NCBI GenBank assembly: GCA_019059635.1
Contig: JAGVRJ010000007.1
Location: 620,001 to 684,000, forward strand
DNA from: Proales similis
Taxonomy: Eukaryota; Rotifera; Eurotatoria; Ploima; Proalidae
Reading direction: 5' to 3'
DNA length: 64,000 nucleotides
The stretch's first letter is position 1. The number at the start of each line of letters is the position of its first letter. Both the position numbers and the translations under genes were made by a program. Shown here piece after piece: positions 1 through 12,373 of the stretch. A model generated the notes under the pieces. That model saw nothing but the letters and a program-made list of their open reading frames with translations, did no database searches and was not told the DNA's origin.

Positions 1-2336
1 CGGCCAGAATTGATGAATCACTCTGTCCGAGCGGAGTAGACTTTAATCAGACGCGCGGCATGACGCCTTGAATTCGCCGCGAAAAGGGCACCTAATTGCA
101 TAAGGCTCCCAGACTCCTGATCAGCATCGAATGCAAGCTGTTTGCCGTTAATAGCTCGCTCAACTTGTCTGATTAGCTTTGCCTCATTGTCTGCGCGCCT
201 GCCAGCCTGCTCGCTAAATGCACCATTAGTCGTCTCTGTTGGTCTCGAACAGTGTCTGCTCTTAGTTTCCCACCGCTAGCCGGTTAAAAACCCCCCTGAG
301 CAAAAAAACAAAAAAGAAAAGCAAAAGAAAGCAGAATAGGCCAAGAACGAAACGCTTCTCGTCGAGGGCTAAAATAAGCTTCGACGGGCTGGAGGGGCAA
401 GAGAGCTTGTCAGGTTAATAAACTTGAAGACAATGGGTGGTCGGGATTGAGTAATCAAATTTTAAACACTGACCTTGTCGATTCAGGTTGTATAACAAAT
501 CAAACCGGTTGTAGACGGGCACACTGCTTCTGAATTCGCTCTCCTCTTTTATTCTCTCCTCGCCGTCAGACTCGCTCTCAAGCCGACTTTGATCTAATTT
601 GAATGAGCTGCGCTGATTTGGAGCTGCTCGTGCAGCGGCCACCCGTCGATTTGGATTGTTGATCGCTTTTGATGAATCAGTCTCGACCAGCCTGGACACG
701 AGCCATACAACCGAGCTCCAAACAACAAACATCAGCCAATGAATGGTGGCCGCAATTATCATACTCTAAACGCAAAGAAGTTTAAAGAGGACAAGTCCGA
801 GCGAATTTTTATTGCGCCTGACGGTGGGAGAACGCAGGTGCTTCTCGACTAGGCCGTGCGCTCTCTCTCTCTTTGTTCTGTTGTGGTGTTGTAAACTAGG
901 CCGGGCGAGAATAGGAAGCTAGATGAGCTGAATTAGCCCGGGCATACAAGCTCTCGCTGAGTTTGTTATCTACCGTCCAACAACCTCTGCTTTTATTCTC
1001 CGCGTCTGTGTTGTCGGTTTTAATTTGAAAGCTAGAGTTGATAAGGTGAGAAAAGAAATTTAAAGCCGTCCGAACGACGTATAAACAAACCGACGAGCAA
1101 GGAGAGTAGCAAACAACCGCGACCCTAACTGGACATAAAATAGCAACCTGATCGCTTGCTTTAATAATTGCTTCATTCCGTTTATTTGATTACGTCATTG
1201 AGGATCGGCCTCTTCACAACAATTCATCAGCCCGACAGTCAACTCTCTGGTCTCAAGCGGTTTTCAAGCTCTGGAATAACAAGACTTTATTTTGTTTATT
1301 TAGTTTGTCGGTGTTGCCAATTTAAGGCGCATGTTTGAATGCAGAAGCGAGCCGGTTCAAATGACCTTTTATGAGCAGAGTTTGCTCTATTCGCTCAGGC
1401 ATGAACACCGCCTTGAAGCATCCAATGGACCACAATTCACCATGCAAACAGTTCTTTTTGAGATTCAACAGATGCTTGTGAGCTGACGCGGCTAATTACA
1501 GACTTTCAAAGCTATAAGCTCACACAATTAGCTCTCGAACCCGACAGAGAAATCTCGAAAAAGCCTTTTTGAACTAAATAAAATCGTTGGTCGAACATTA
1601 TTTGAATTTTTTGAATAAGTAAAAAACGTACAAACATTGACGATTGAAATTTGAAAAGCCGCCATTTCACACTGAATGAGAAGAAGTATCTGAGCCTGAG
1701 CCCGTTTGATATTTTCTCTAAATCTCGTGATAACTTGTATTTGTTTGGCTGGAACAACCGAATAAACATTCGCACAGAAACTTTCGAGTGCTGGTGCTTT
1801 ACTTTTCGAATCTGCTGCTAGGAAATGCGGTCTTCACTTTCATCAACCTTGGAATCGACATTCGCCTTCTGGTTCATATTAAGCGGTGTGAAATCCGCAA
1901 GGAGCAGTCTCAAATCAAAATCACCAAAATGATCGTCTTCAATGGCCTCTTGTCCTTCTTCTTTTCGCTTTCCCTGTACCAACGCTTCTTTTTTTTTGTA
2001 TAAATCGGTTTATTATCTTGTTCCACTTTAATCTAAGCCCTGCTCTGGTTAACTTTGTCACCTTGATAAAAAAAATACTCTTGAAGGATTGTGTGAAAAT
2101 GCAAATAAATGAAAAGACAATTTCCATTTTAATTCAAGGAAACATTATTCGTGTTGCTTGAATGCATAATTTCTTCGAATTCAATTCATTAGTCGTATTT
2201 GAAAAAATGAACAGAATCGGAAAAGAGGAAGCAGAGATTGCTGAATTCGGCGCAAGCAGGAGAAATATCGAAAATCGGACTGAAATCAAATGCCACTCTC
2301 AAATTGAGCATTTAAAGCAGCAATGTCAATGTGAAC
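1..2336. other. No gene recognised
   Basis: Short open frames occur on both strands, but none shows a recognisable domain, biased composition or credible exon chain. A short CT-rich run lies near 860-875. The last part probably holds the promoter and 5' UTR of the FAM21 gene starting at 2337. Distant regulatory DNA or untranslated exons of a gene outside the window cannot be excluded. Confidence 0.5.
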
Positions 2337-5113
2337 ATGTCATTCATCTCGGTGAAGAACATAAATCGAAACGCCAACGAACCTCTTTCGCATCAGGAGG
2401 TGTTGAATGCGTCCACGAGCTGGAATCTCGGCGACGATGCTCGGGTCAGTTGGTGCCTTCCTCTTAATTGAGTGTGAGTCAGCGTTCGAACGCCTAAAAG
2501 CTTCTCAATTCACTCAAAGAATTCGCCGAGCGAATTGTGGCCAAGAGCTTTCGGACAGAGAAAAACCTGAAGAAACTCATCAACGAACAAGAGGTGCGAC
2601 TTGCCTCGGTCTGCTCTGTCTCTCTCTATTTTAACTAATCGCTGGCCAATTTTTGAGGCTTGCCAAACAAACATTAACAACTCGATGAGCGCATTTTTCG
2701 ATTTGGAGAACACTCAATTTATGGAGAATGTATGTAAAGCATTTGCAACTGGAATTCCCCGCGCCTCTTATCGGCGGCTTGAATTTACAACAGAGAGTTT
2801 ACGAGGAAGACATCCCGTGGCCTCCTAGCGAGCCCGAGCGAAGACCAGTCAAGGTTAACAGCAGATGGTCAACTTGCTTCTTCCGAACTTGACATGCCGT
2901 CACACTAATTTAAGAGCCAAGAAGAACAGGAAGTCGAATATCTGGGCTACATGACTGAGTCGCTCTCGCTCGGCATGCAGATGATGGAAGCTTACTTTGA
3001 TCGAATCGGGCCCCCACAATCAGACACAGAGTCTTCGGATGACGCAGTCGAAGTTTGCGTCTTCGAGCCCAAAGACCCCTACGTGCTAAAGAACCTGCCA
3101 TATCTAATCGGTTCGGAAGGCTACCTTCAGACTGACCATGTCGGCTTGATCGACTCCGAGTCAGAAGACGAAGAGTCTTCGGTCGAGTCCGAGCAGCCAG
3201 CCAAGAGTTCTCACTCTACCGATCAAAGTGACGATTTGTTCGAGAGCAAGGAGCTTGAAACAAATGCAGAAATAAAAAGCGCCCGGCAACTAGAGGGAGA
3301 CATATTCGAGGCCGAAAGCGACCATGGTGATGATGATTTGTTTTCCAAAGCGTTTGATCGCGCGGTAATCCCCATTTCTGATCCAACGCGATCGCTCTGA
3401 GCTATTTGCAGAATTCAAGCAACAGGAAGCAGAAGGCAGCCATTCGAATCAAATAGCCGAGCCATCGAAACTTAAGCTTTTCGAAGAAGAGTCTCCGGAC
3501 AGCGATGACGATTTATTCAAGCCGGATGCGAGTCTGGTTTGTTTAAAAGCCGAAGCTTTTGATCAGAAATGCCGCTTATTGCATTTGATTTGAAGCAAAC
3601 TAGCCGAAAGATTTTCAAAGAGAACATCTTCGGCTCTGAAAGTGACGAAGAGCAAGCGGTGGATAGAAGCGACAAAAGAAGAGACGAGTGGCGGCGGCCG
3701 CCAGAGGAGGCGAAAGATATCGACGACGGAAAGGAGGAGCGAGACGAAGTTTTGTTCTCTAATAGCAAAGAACTAGACACAGCCAAAACATCAACGACAC
3801 ACACCAAGCCGAATAGCCGGCTGCTTGAAGAGCTAAACAAACGAATAGCGAGACAGGCACGCGATGATGACGACAACAACGACGGCGGCGACATAGACGA
3901 TGACGACAACGACGATCACAACATCAAACAAAAGCCAGACGGCGACCTTCAAATTGTAAAGAAATCGATATTCGATCAATCGCCATCGTCTAGTTCAGAC
4001 GATGAGCTTTTTAAGCCAACTAAGGTTCATCAAACAAAGAAAAAGTCGGATAATTTTTTGAAACGGCAAAGTAGTCGCTCGACTGATTCAGACGATCTAT
4101 TCAATATCGTCGACAAAGTAAACAAGGAGGAGAGACCAGTCGAGACGTCTTCTATTGTGAATGCATGTGCGAAGGAAAAAAACGAGACAAGAAGCTTTTT
4201 ATTCGACGAAAGCAGCTCAGACAGTGATTCAGCTGACCGGCTATTCGGCAAGAAGGCGGACACGACACCACAGACTGCTGTCTCAAACGAGCCGCTCAAA
4301 AAGCAAGCGGTATCATCCAAGTTGTTTGATGACGACCAAAGTGATGACGCAAACGATCTATTTGCGAGACGATTGCCCGAACGAAAAGTTCAAACGAATT
4401 TGAATACTCAATTGGCGCCTAACAAGCCGGCTCCGATCTCCCGCGGCCTGTTCGACGAGTCAAGTAGTGACGACGATCTGTTCAAGCAAAATCCTAGTTC
4501 GGTTCCTGTTTCTTGCCCTAAGGATGACCTCTTGTCCGCCCAAAAGGTAAAGAAACGAGCCAAGTGTCCCTTGTTTGAATACCTGTTTAATAATAACTAA
4601 AGGATCGGATAAGAGCGTCGGCGAAAAGGAGACCGCCCACTCGAACGATAAAATCGAATCTGGTCCCAACTGCCGAAATTTCACCTCAAATAGAAGCAGA
4701 GGTGTCTACGAGTACTCTCAAGTCCGAGCCAGCGGCAAGTCTGATCAAAACCACTGCCAAAGTTGATGTTCACCAAGAAGACGATGACTTGTTCAAAGCT
4801 GAAGATGCCGCTTTGCAAAAAGGTAGAATTTCTGTTTTTCAGCTATCGATCCTAGTCGGTTAAAACGTTTGTCAAATCAGGGCCAAGTAAGAGACTTGAA
4901 AATTTATTCGGCGACAAAGAGCATGATGGAGGAGATGATGAGGACGATGACGACCTGTTTGTGCCGAAACCTCCCAAGAGCATAACGACTCCGAGTAAAG
5001 CCGGAAACTCAAAACTCTTCACTGAATCAGACAGCGACAGTGACAGTCTTTTCTCTTCCGCAAACAAAAGCAAATCTCAGCCGGCGTTCGACGATCCACT
5101 TTCAAATTTTTGA
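2337..5113 (+). CDS. WASHC2: WASH complex subunit FAM21 (WASHC2-like)
   Basis: FAM21 is the scaffold of the endosomal WASH complex, which drives Arp2/3 actin assembly on endosomes and binds retromer and capping protein. The first exons hold the conserved head: SWNLGDDAR, a helix with LLNSLKEFAERI, then FFDLENTQFMEN and RVYEED, in the same order as in the family. A block with EPKDPYVLKNLPYLIGS follows. The long acidic tail repeats motifs such as DDDLFK, SDDLF and LFDESSSDDDLF, the type that binds retromer. Near the end are AKRRPPTR and a last motif FDDPLSNF, matching the basic patch and the final FDDP motif of the family. I placed the start at ATG 2337, the first in frame with the head. There are about eight short introns; the one near 3536-3570 has an uncertain phase. 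Identity is secure, exon edges less so. Confidence 0.88.
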
Positions 5114-5822
5114 ATTTTTTTCATTTTCTTATTTTTATTTATTCATCCAAGAATACACTGACTCGTCAAACCTAACTCGTCTTACTGTCTTCTTCTTCGC
5201 TTCGATCTCAATCCGAGCAAACTTATTCGGGCTTGTGTTGATTGGTTTCTGCCTCAAATGCAGACTAGACCAAAGCCAATAAAAATTGTCTAAATTCGAC
5301 CGCTTGCTGGCCTGGCCGTCGAACAAAACAGGCAGAAGAATTCAATATTCAAAACGATAGAGAGTTTGAATTTGTGTGCGTTTGTTCGTTTATTTGTGTT
5401 CATCGGTACTGTTCGTTATTTGGCGACAATTTTTCAGTCATTTTCATTTTCAATTTCAAATCTAGGCCTAAATTGCTTTAGCCTGAGGCCTAAAAGTTAA
5501 AAATTTTTTTGATCATGACGAAAGCTATTTGACCGGGCTGATAAATTGATTGAAATTGTTGTTCTCAATTGAAAGAGAAGGGGGCAATTTTAAAGTTCGA
5601 ACATACGTTTGCAAGTTTTTTGAAAAAGAGGTTTGGCCAAGTAGTGCTTCGTCATTCTACTAAATAGAACCACGCAATACTGCACGCTAGCTGAGTAAGT
5701 TTCATAATAGCAACAATTATTTTTATCATAGGCTCAAAAAGCTGCGTCTCTCGTCGTTCTTCTGTAGCATTCTAGTGCGATAAGCCTTGAACATCGAACA
5801 ACCAACACCAAGGACAATAGAA
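5114..5822. other. Intergenic, FAM21 3' end to MIF promoter
   Basis: AT-rich spacer of about 700 bases. An AATAAA-like signal near 5278 may end the FAM21 transcript. No coding or RNA structure was recognised. The final 100 bases probably hold the MIF 5' UTR. Confidence 0.5.
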
Positions 5823-6234
5823 ATGCCCATTTTGGATTTAAAGACCAACATTGCTCGTGCGAGCATCCCAGCCGATTTCCAAACCAAATTGGCTCACGAG
5901 CTCGCCGAGTCGGTTAACAAGCCGGTCGACTATTTCATAATCATCGTGCAGCCTGGTCAGTAGCCCTGAGTGAAACGTTAATTCACTGGTCTGAATAGCT
6001 CAACTTTCAGATCAGCTGATGACTTTCGGCACGTCCGATGAGCCCTGTGCGTACGCCACATTGACTTCGATCGGACGCCTGAGCGCTGTGGAGAACGTGC
6101 GTCACAGCGAAGTGATCGGAAACGCTCTCGAGAGATTGGGAATTTCGCCACAGCGAGCCTACATTCACTTTCAGCAAGTGAGCGCGCACGAAGTCGGCTT
6201 CAACAAGACCACGTTCGCTGAGCTTAACAAATAA
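5823..6234 (+). CDS. MIF: Macrophage migration inhibitory factor (MIF)-like tautomerase
   Basis: Small trimeric tautomerase/cytokine of the MIF/DDT superfamily. Two exons (5823-5955 and 6011-6234) join in phase to give 118 residues, the usual family length. Pro2 directly after the initiator Met is the catalytic base, and it is present. The DQLMTFGTSDEPCA segment and ISPQRAYIHFQQ match the family's central strands, and the C-terminus ends GFNKTTFAELNK. The Cys-x-x-Cys redox motif of vertebrate MIF is incomplete here: the first Cys (EPCAYA) is present and the second position is Ala. The tautomerase fold looks intact, while the proposed oxidoreductase activity is unlikely. An epoxide hydrolase gene starts about 190 bases downstream on the same strand. 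Confidence 0.93.
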
Positions 6235-6426
6235 AAACCACTGAATCTGTCCTCCCCTCGATTGATTACATAAAGCTCGATATCAAGACAAAATTCGTCA
6301 TTTAATTGGCTAGAAAAAAAAAGGCTCTAGACGGTCTTTGTTAAGTGTGAGCATTCTCATTCTTTTGGTTCGCTAAATCTAATCGTCTTGAACACGAACG
6401 CGCTTTATTGGGTGTGCTAACTTGCC

Positions 6427-7893
6427 ATGATTTGTTTAAGAATGGCCGGAATCGGTAAAACTTTTTTCTACTCATCGGTTCTGAGTATACTGTTCAGCAT
6501 TCTGGTGTCCGTGTACCAGCGTCAGACGAGCAAGCAAATCACCGAACAGATTGAGGCGTGGGGCGAGGCGAACAAGATTCGACTGAATCAAGCCAAAATT
6601 GAAATAGAAAATTTCAAAGTGAAATTCGATCAAAAAGAATGGGACGCACTGAAGGCCCGATTGGAGTTGAGCCGCTATTTTGAGCCACTGGAAAACGAAA
6701 AGCCATTTGGATGGGGATTTAATCCTCTGTTCGCCAAAGAGCTGGTCGACTACTGGCGAACCAAATTCGACTGGCGCAAGCAAGTTGACCACCTAAACAC
6801 AATGCCTCAATACTTGGCTCACATCAATGGCATCCCGGTCCATTTTGTTCGTGTCAAAACAGGAAAGAGTGGCGCCAAAGTTCAACGGCTAATGCTTATC
6901 GACGGCTGGCCAGGTAAGAGCCAAACGAACAAACCGACTCTGGCACCAGTTTAACATTTCCATTCCAAAGGCTGTTTTGCTAGTTTTTATAAAATGCTCA
7001 ATTACCTCAAGTCAAAGGACTTGGCGTTGGATATTGTGGTGCCAACCATACCGGGCTACGGCTACTCTAGCCCAGTCAACAAGAGAATAGACACGACACA
7101 GACAGCGGTCTTGTTCGATGCTCTCATGCGACAGTTACACGGCGAGCACGTGAAATACTTTGTTCACGGAGAGGACTGGGGCTCACTGGTAGCCACCAAT
7201 TTGGCCCAGCTCTACCCGTCTCGTGTGGCCGGAATCCATTTGACTATGCCGATCGCATCCGAATCAAAAGATTTAGTCTACACGCTTTACTCGCTCGCTA
7301 GCGAGATTTTCCCTTCTATCCTCTACACAGAGGAGGAGCTTGCCGCCAACATGACGACCAAATTTTCGATTTGGGGCCGTGCTCTCACCATTCTAAAAGA
7401 GGCCGGCTACATGCATCTTCAAGCGACTCGGCCCGATACGCTCGGACATGCGCTGACCGACAGTCCGGTGGGCCTTATGGCCTACCTACTCGAAAAGTAC
7501 TCAGTGTGGACGTTTGGCGCGGCCACCACCAGTGAGCACCCGAACGGTCGCCTTAACGAACTTGATCGCGACGAACTGCTCACTATCGTTACAATTTACT
7601 GGATGAGCAACACAATTACGAGCTCGATCAGATACTACAAAGCTTCATTTGATCGATACGGAGTTGAGGGCGTCGAACGACAAATCATAGACGCGGCCGT
7701 TTCTACTCAGGTTCCAGTCGGAGTGCATTATGGAAAGTTTGAGTTCCTGGCCGCTCCGTCAGCCATAATCAGACTTCGCTATCCCAATCTTAAGCTCTAC
7801 ACCGCCCAGTCAAATCGGGGCCACTTTGCCGCATTCGAAAGTCCGAAAGAGGTTGCGGATCATTTTCTTAAATTTATTAGAATTTCTGTATGA
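6427..7893 (+). CDS. Microsomal epoxide hydrolase-like protein (EPHX1/JHEH family)
   Basis: Alpha/beta-hydrolase of the microsomal/juvenile-hormone epoxide hydrolase family, which opens epoxides to diols at the ER membrane. Two exons (6427-6913, 6971-7893) give 469 residues, normal for the family. Residues about 11-30 form a hydrophobic N-terminal anchor. The N-terminal family domain (WDALKARLELSRYFEPLE) is followed by the oxyanion segment, PGYGYSSP, the nucleophile elbow HGEDWGSLVAT with its Asp, and the C-terminal catalytic His in RGHFAAFESP. An odd point is that the conserved HGWPG motif reads DGWPG (LMLIDGWPGCF), so its His is replaced. ATG 6427 was used; ATG 6442 would only shorten the leader. 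The product is likely a detoxification or lipid-epoxide enzyme. A juvenile hormone role is not implied. Confidence 0.9.
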
Positions 7894-8826
7894 ACTCGAA
7901 CTAAGTTATTAAAACGGACTCTGCAAGTTAAACTCGGTCATAAATTACATTCGTTTTTCCCTTTTTAATCGCTCTTTGAATAGAACGGTCGTTAATTGAA
8001 TGAAATAACAACCAAAATAACTGATTGGACTGGTTGCCTACGTGCGCTACCTTTGTCGATTCCGCGCGCCACTATCTGTATGTGAGTGGGCGATATGAAG
8101 GTAGATGGAAGTAGAGAGAGAGAGAGGGAGGGGAGAGGGGTGCAAAACAGAAAATCAACTCATATATGAGAACGAGTCCAACCTGGTTTATTTGAGAGAG
8201 AGAGAGCATAAGTCTGGAAGAGAGAGAAATAGTTGGGTCAACAGCGGAATATTGGTTGCGTAATAGGGCGAATAAATGGGCCAGAGTTGGATGGCTGCCT
8301 TCAAGCAGACTCATCGAACGGAATCAATCGGCCTGGTACTTGCGCAATTCTTCCCTCAATATGAGATCAGCTTAAAAATAGACTGGCGGGCGCACGATTG
8401 CATAAGTGTGCGCTTCGTTCCTAATTTATTATTCACAAAATTTCGACATTGAGCTCGCTCGCAAGTCATTATTCGCCACTATTATGCTCTATGGGCTGTG
8501 CTTTTTTCATGTACGAGAGCGAAACTGCCGTCTTGCAGCAATGTTGATCGAGTTTACAAGAATTTCGCGTATTTGCGACGTCTAACAGTTTACCTTGAAT
8601 GAGAAAGAGAGAGAGACACATACACAGATGCAAACACACAGGCCGGTTAATTCGACATAAACCGAGACCCTCAGGCTTCTCTTTCTCTCTCTCAAATTCA
8701 TAATTCTGCTTGCCTTTCTCTAGAACTTCAAAAGTCGTCTGTCTAACGAAAACAAAAGTGTTCATTCATTGAGGCAATTGAATTTTTTTTTAAACCAAGA
8801 GGCCGCGAGAAGCAGAGAATTTTTTT
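7894..8826. repeat. Intergenic with GA/CT microsatellites
   Basis: No credible gene. Imperfect GA tracts occur at about 8113-8135, 8193-8208 and 8218-8229, with further GA and CT runs near 8604-8617 and 8680-8695. The tracts lie between the epoxide hydrolase and the RING-PEF gene and may belong to the latter's promoter region. No function is shown. Confidence 0.6.
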
Positions 8827-9780
8827 ATGGAAGATCTACTTACGTGTGCAGTCTGCTTGCTGCGCTATGACCTCGAGAGACGCCGGGCGCGTCGTCTCAT
8901 GTCATGTAAGCATCGTCCTCTTCTCGTTCGCTGCAAAAATGTTCAAATTTTCTGTAGGCGAGCACAATTTGTGCGAGCAATGCGTTAAGCAAATGATTGT
9001 CAACAATCAACTTAATTGTCCGTTTGATCGAAGCCCGATCGGTCGAACATTGGAGGAAAATCCGAGATCGCTGGTGATCAGTCAGCTTTTGGATGCACAA
9101 GCTCGCATTCCGAATTCGTTTAGCGACATCACTCCGCCGCCAGAGATGTCGGCTCACTTTGACGACCGAAAAGAGCACATTCAACCGCCACAGGCAGCAG
9201 TGATGCGGTAAGTGTGCAATCATGGCCATTCTGGTCTATCTCGGTCCTAAATGCTCAACTTCGCAGGCATTCTCCTGTTTCGTTCATGGAGCGAATATTC
9301 AATCAAATTGATTCTGATGGTAGCGGGTCTATAGAGGCCGGCGAACTCTCCCAAGCTCTGCAGCATAACATCGCAGGCGGAGAGTTTAGCCCAAAGACGA
9401 TCGAGCTCTTAATCGACCAGTACGACAGTGATGGCGATAGGCGTATAAGTATTGTCGAATTCAAAGAATTGCTGACCGATCTGAACTTGGAGTTTGAGAG
9501 CTTTTTGCTGGCTGACAAGGACGGCAGCGGGATGATCGACGCTGGCGAGTTTGAAGCAATGCTCAGACACAAAGGCTACAACTTCAGCTCAAGTTTCTTC
9601 ACGTACGTGATGCAGCAAGTGGGCCGGAGCACGGGAATAAACGGATTACAGTTTGACACCTTCATAAGACTGATGGCTCGCTTCGATCTGCTCTTTAGAA
9701 CACACCGGAAAACGCCATTTTACCGGAACAGACCGATCGAGGAGTATCTGAGACAGACACTCTTCATCGGTTTTTGGTGA
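8827..9780 (+). CDS. RING finger-penta-EF-hand fusion protein
   Basis: Three exons (8827-8905, 8958-9207, 9267-9780) join in phase to give 280 residues. Exons 1-2 encode a RING finger: CAVC near residue 7, then SCEHNLCEQC, then CPFD. This suggests E3 ubiquitin-ligase activity. Exon 3 encodes a penta-EF-hand (PEF) domain of the ALG-2/peflin type with loops DSDGSGSIEAGE, DSDGDRRISIVE and DKDGSGMIDAGE, then two weaker EF-hands involved in dimerisation. The neighbouring PEF gene at 10406 instead has the usual Gly/Pro/Gln-rich N-terminus. The exon 2-3 donor (CG/GTAAGT) overlaps an in-frame TAA, so an unspliced message would give a RING-only product of about 110 residues. Two separate genes are possible, but 59 bases between them is intron-sized and the frame fits a fusion. 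Confidence 0.75.
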
Positions 9781-10405
9781 TGTAGCAACCGGTCGACTTT
9801 TCTTCAGCTCTTTTCCTCTTCTATGGTTTACTTATTACGAACGAATAGCGCACATCTATTCATCTATTCAAGTGCTTGGGTACTTCTGAAATCAAAGCAA
9901 CGAATATTTTGCTGGCTTTTAGAAACAAAAATACAAACATCGCATGGTGTCATTGATCGGCTGAAATCCAACCTTCTTCTCGGCTCTTTCTATTTATTTC
10001 TTTTTTATCGTTAAAGTGCTAATTTGCGCACTTTTGTAGTTTCATCATTTTTTGTGTAAATCTACCACATTCTCTCGAATGAATAAATAAATTCTCAACC
10101 AGTCGAGTCTTTTTTACAAATGTCTTGAGGCAAACTTGAAGAAAAAAAATGAAAAGCAAGAGACTGACTTCGACCTTTTGATTTTCAGCTCCGAGACATA
10201 AAAGATAAACACCCCCCGCACTGGGCCAAAGTGGCATGAATAATCTTCTGATTCAAATGTGCGCTTGAATTAGAAATCGGATTTCGTAATTACTCATTCA
10301 CGCTCAATGTACACCTTGACTAATCGCATGGTGGGCATAATTCAAGAATATTTGCATTTCTCGCTCATTTTGAAAAAAAAAATTTAAAAGCCGAATTAGA
10401 CAAGC
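9781..10405. other. Intergenic between the two PEF genes
   Basis: AT-rich spacer with homopolymer A and T runs. A potential poly(A) signal (AATAAATAAA) lies near 10081-10090. No coding or RNA gene was recognised. Confidence 0.5.
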
Positions 10406-11292
10406 ATGAACAACTATGGAAATGGTCCGTATGGACCGTACGGCCAGCCGCCGCAGAACCAGAACGGAATCTACCCACAAATGCCGTCACAGTTCCCTAC
10501 GGCTCCGAGCTCACCGTATCCGACCGGAGCAGGCTCTTATCAGCAGCCCATGCCTCAGCCTTACGGTTTTTCCAATCAACCAGGCCAGCCCCAAGCTGGC
10601 TGGCCACAACAGCCGCAATATTCGAATCAGCCGTATTCCGGCTATGCACCGCCCAATCCAGCTGCTCACATCCCACCAGCACCCGTCTATCAGCCCCAAC
10701 AGCCGGCTCAGTATGGCCATAGTGGCATGATGTAAATTACTTTCCCCTCCTTTCTCTAAATGCTGCCGTCTCCAACCCTGCTCCGATTAGGTTTGACATG
10801 AGAAATTACTTGCGCGGCATGTTCGACGACATCGATCGAAATCGAAACGGTCACATTTCGGGCGAAGAACTGCACGAGGCGTTGCGCCGAGGTCAGCCCA
10901 ATGCACAGTTCGATCCTCGCACTGTGTCGATTTTGATGGAAAAGTACGACAGAAATCGTAACGGAAACATTGGCTTCGATGAGTTCCACGACCTGTTCAT
11001 GGGAATCAACGCGCAGTTCAATGAATTCTTGGACATGGATCAAGACGGCAGTGGACTAATCGACGCTCGCGAGCTGTCCAGTGCTCTCATGCGCAAGGGC
11101 TACCGACTCGACCCGAACACAAGCCATTTCATTGTGTCAGAGATGTCAAGACGAAGTGGCATGAACGGCATCAACTTTGACCTTTACGTGAGGTTGACTG
11201 CCCGTCTCGACTACCTTGCCTACCAGTACCAGGCCCAGGGAATGCAGAACCGAATGCCACTGGATCACTATATCCGCAGTTCGTTTTTTTAA
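10406..11292 (+). CDS. Penta-EF-hand calcium-binding protein (peflin/ALG-2/sorcin type)
   Basis: PEF proteins bind calcium and dimerise through a fifth EF-hand. They act as adaptors in ESCRT, ER-exit and membrane-repair steps. Two exons (10406-10731, 10791-11292) give 275 residues. Residues 1-109 are a low-complexity Gly/Pro/Tyr/Gln-rich N-terminus as in peflin and sorcin. The PEF domain follows with loops DRNRNGHISGEE, DRNRNGNIGFDE and DQDGSGLIDARE, ending in SSFF. The exon 1 donor overlaps the sequence ATGTAA, so retention of the intron would end the protein after the Pro-rich part. The domain is clearly related to the RING-fused PEF just upstream, so the two look like a tandem duplicate pair. 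I cannot tell peflin from ALG-2 confidently; the long N-terminus favours peflin. Confidence 0.92.
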
Positions 11293-12373
11293 ATCCCCAC
11301 GCCTGAATCCTACTCCGACCGCAGTGGGCCTGTGAAGCCGTTGTTCAATTAGATAAATTCATGTTTAGCCCAAAAAGATTCGTTTTTAATCCAAGTCGGA
11401 TGAGACTCGAGCATGTTCGGACAATTAAGCAAATAGTCGATCCAAAGTCAGAAAGACTGGCCTTTTGCACTTTTACAATTCATTAGCCATCGGTGCTTCC
11501 AAGGTCAAACAATTGGCTGGCTTCTAGGGGAGGGGGATGATCAGATGCTATGGCTTGAAAATGTTCGATGCCTGAGCGATCAAGTTAACAGCCGCTCGGC
11601 AGGGAGCGTGCCTGGTTCTGGGACACTGGTACTGGCTAATTGGTCAGGCGAGCAGAATGAAAGACTGATTTAAAGGACGGCTGGGAGAGCACAGCCTTTC
11701 AAACAGAACGTAAAACGCACGGTGTAAGTGAGAATTAATTTCTCACTCGGATGTTAGCAACGCCGATTGATACACATGCGAACGAATGAGAGACGCTCGT
11801 GGGAGGAGATAACACGCGTCCGATTAGATAATTGTTCACGCTCACGCATTGGCCTCCGCCGCCATGATGTTTTGTTCTCTCACTCTCTTGTTGTCTTATC
11901 TGCTTGTGGCGAGCGCTAAGCATCATGGCAGCCTCATGACATCTTGGCCGATCGTTCAGATCCCTGCGAGCTCGCTTGCCCTCTTCACCTACATAGTTTT
12001 GGCAGCCGCTTGTTGGTGATTGCCGAATGTCGTCACTAGACTATCGGCGGCGTGTGTGTGTGTCTGCGAATATGTCTGTGCATGAGTTGAGTGTACGTGC
12101 GCTAATGTGCATGTCTGCATCTGTATGTGTGTGTGCATGTATATTTGCACGAATTAAGCGTTGAAGCAAGATTTTATTTGCGTCGATTGAATTCGTTGCC
12201 CTTTACTCTGTTGCACTCTCCCTCTCTCTCTTGCGCGCGCTCTCTCTCTCTGACTCTGACTCTCTCTCTCTATCCGTTCTCCCTTCTATTCCATCGCACA
12301 TGTACTGGCTGAACGGTAGAATGAATTTGCGTAATTGTTTATGATTAACGACGACTAGATTTATTGAAAGAAG
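11293..12373. repeat. Intergenic with TG and CT microsatellites
   Basis: No coding region was recognised. A TG-rich stretch runs from about 12052 to 12145 and a CT-rich stretch from about 12218 to 12270, both just upstream of the Ras-like gene. An AATAAA-like element for the PEF gene is not obvious. The simple repeats may be promoter-proximal low-complexity DNA. Confidence 0.6.

Noticed and set aside
415..762. 115-codon frame on the minus strand
   Set aside because: No domain, no credible splice partners, and polar low-information composition; likely chance.
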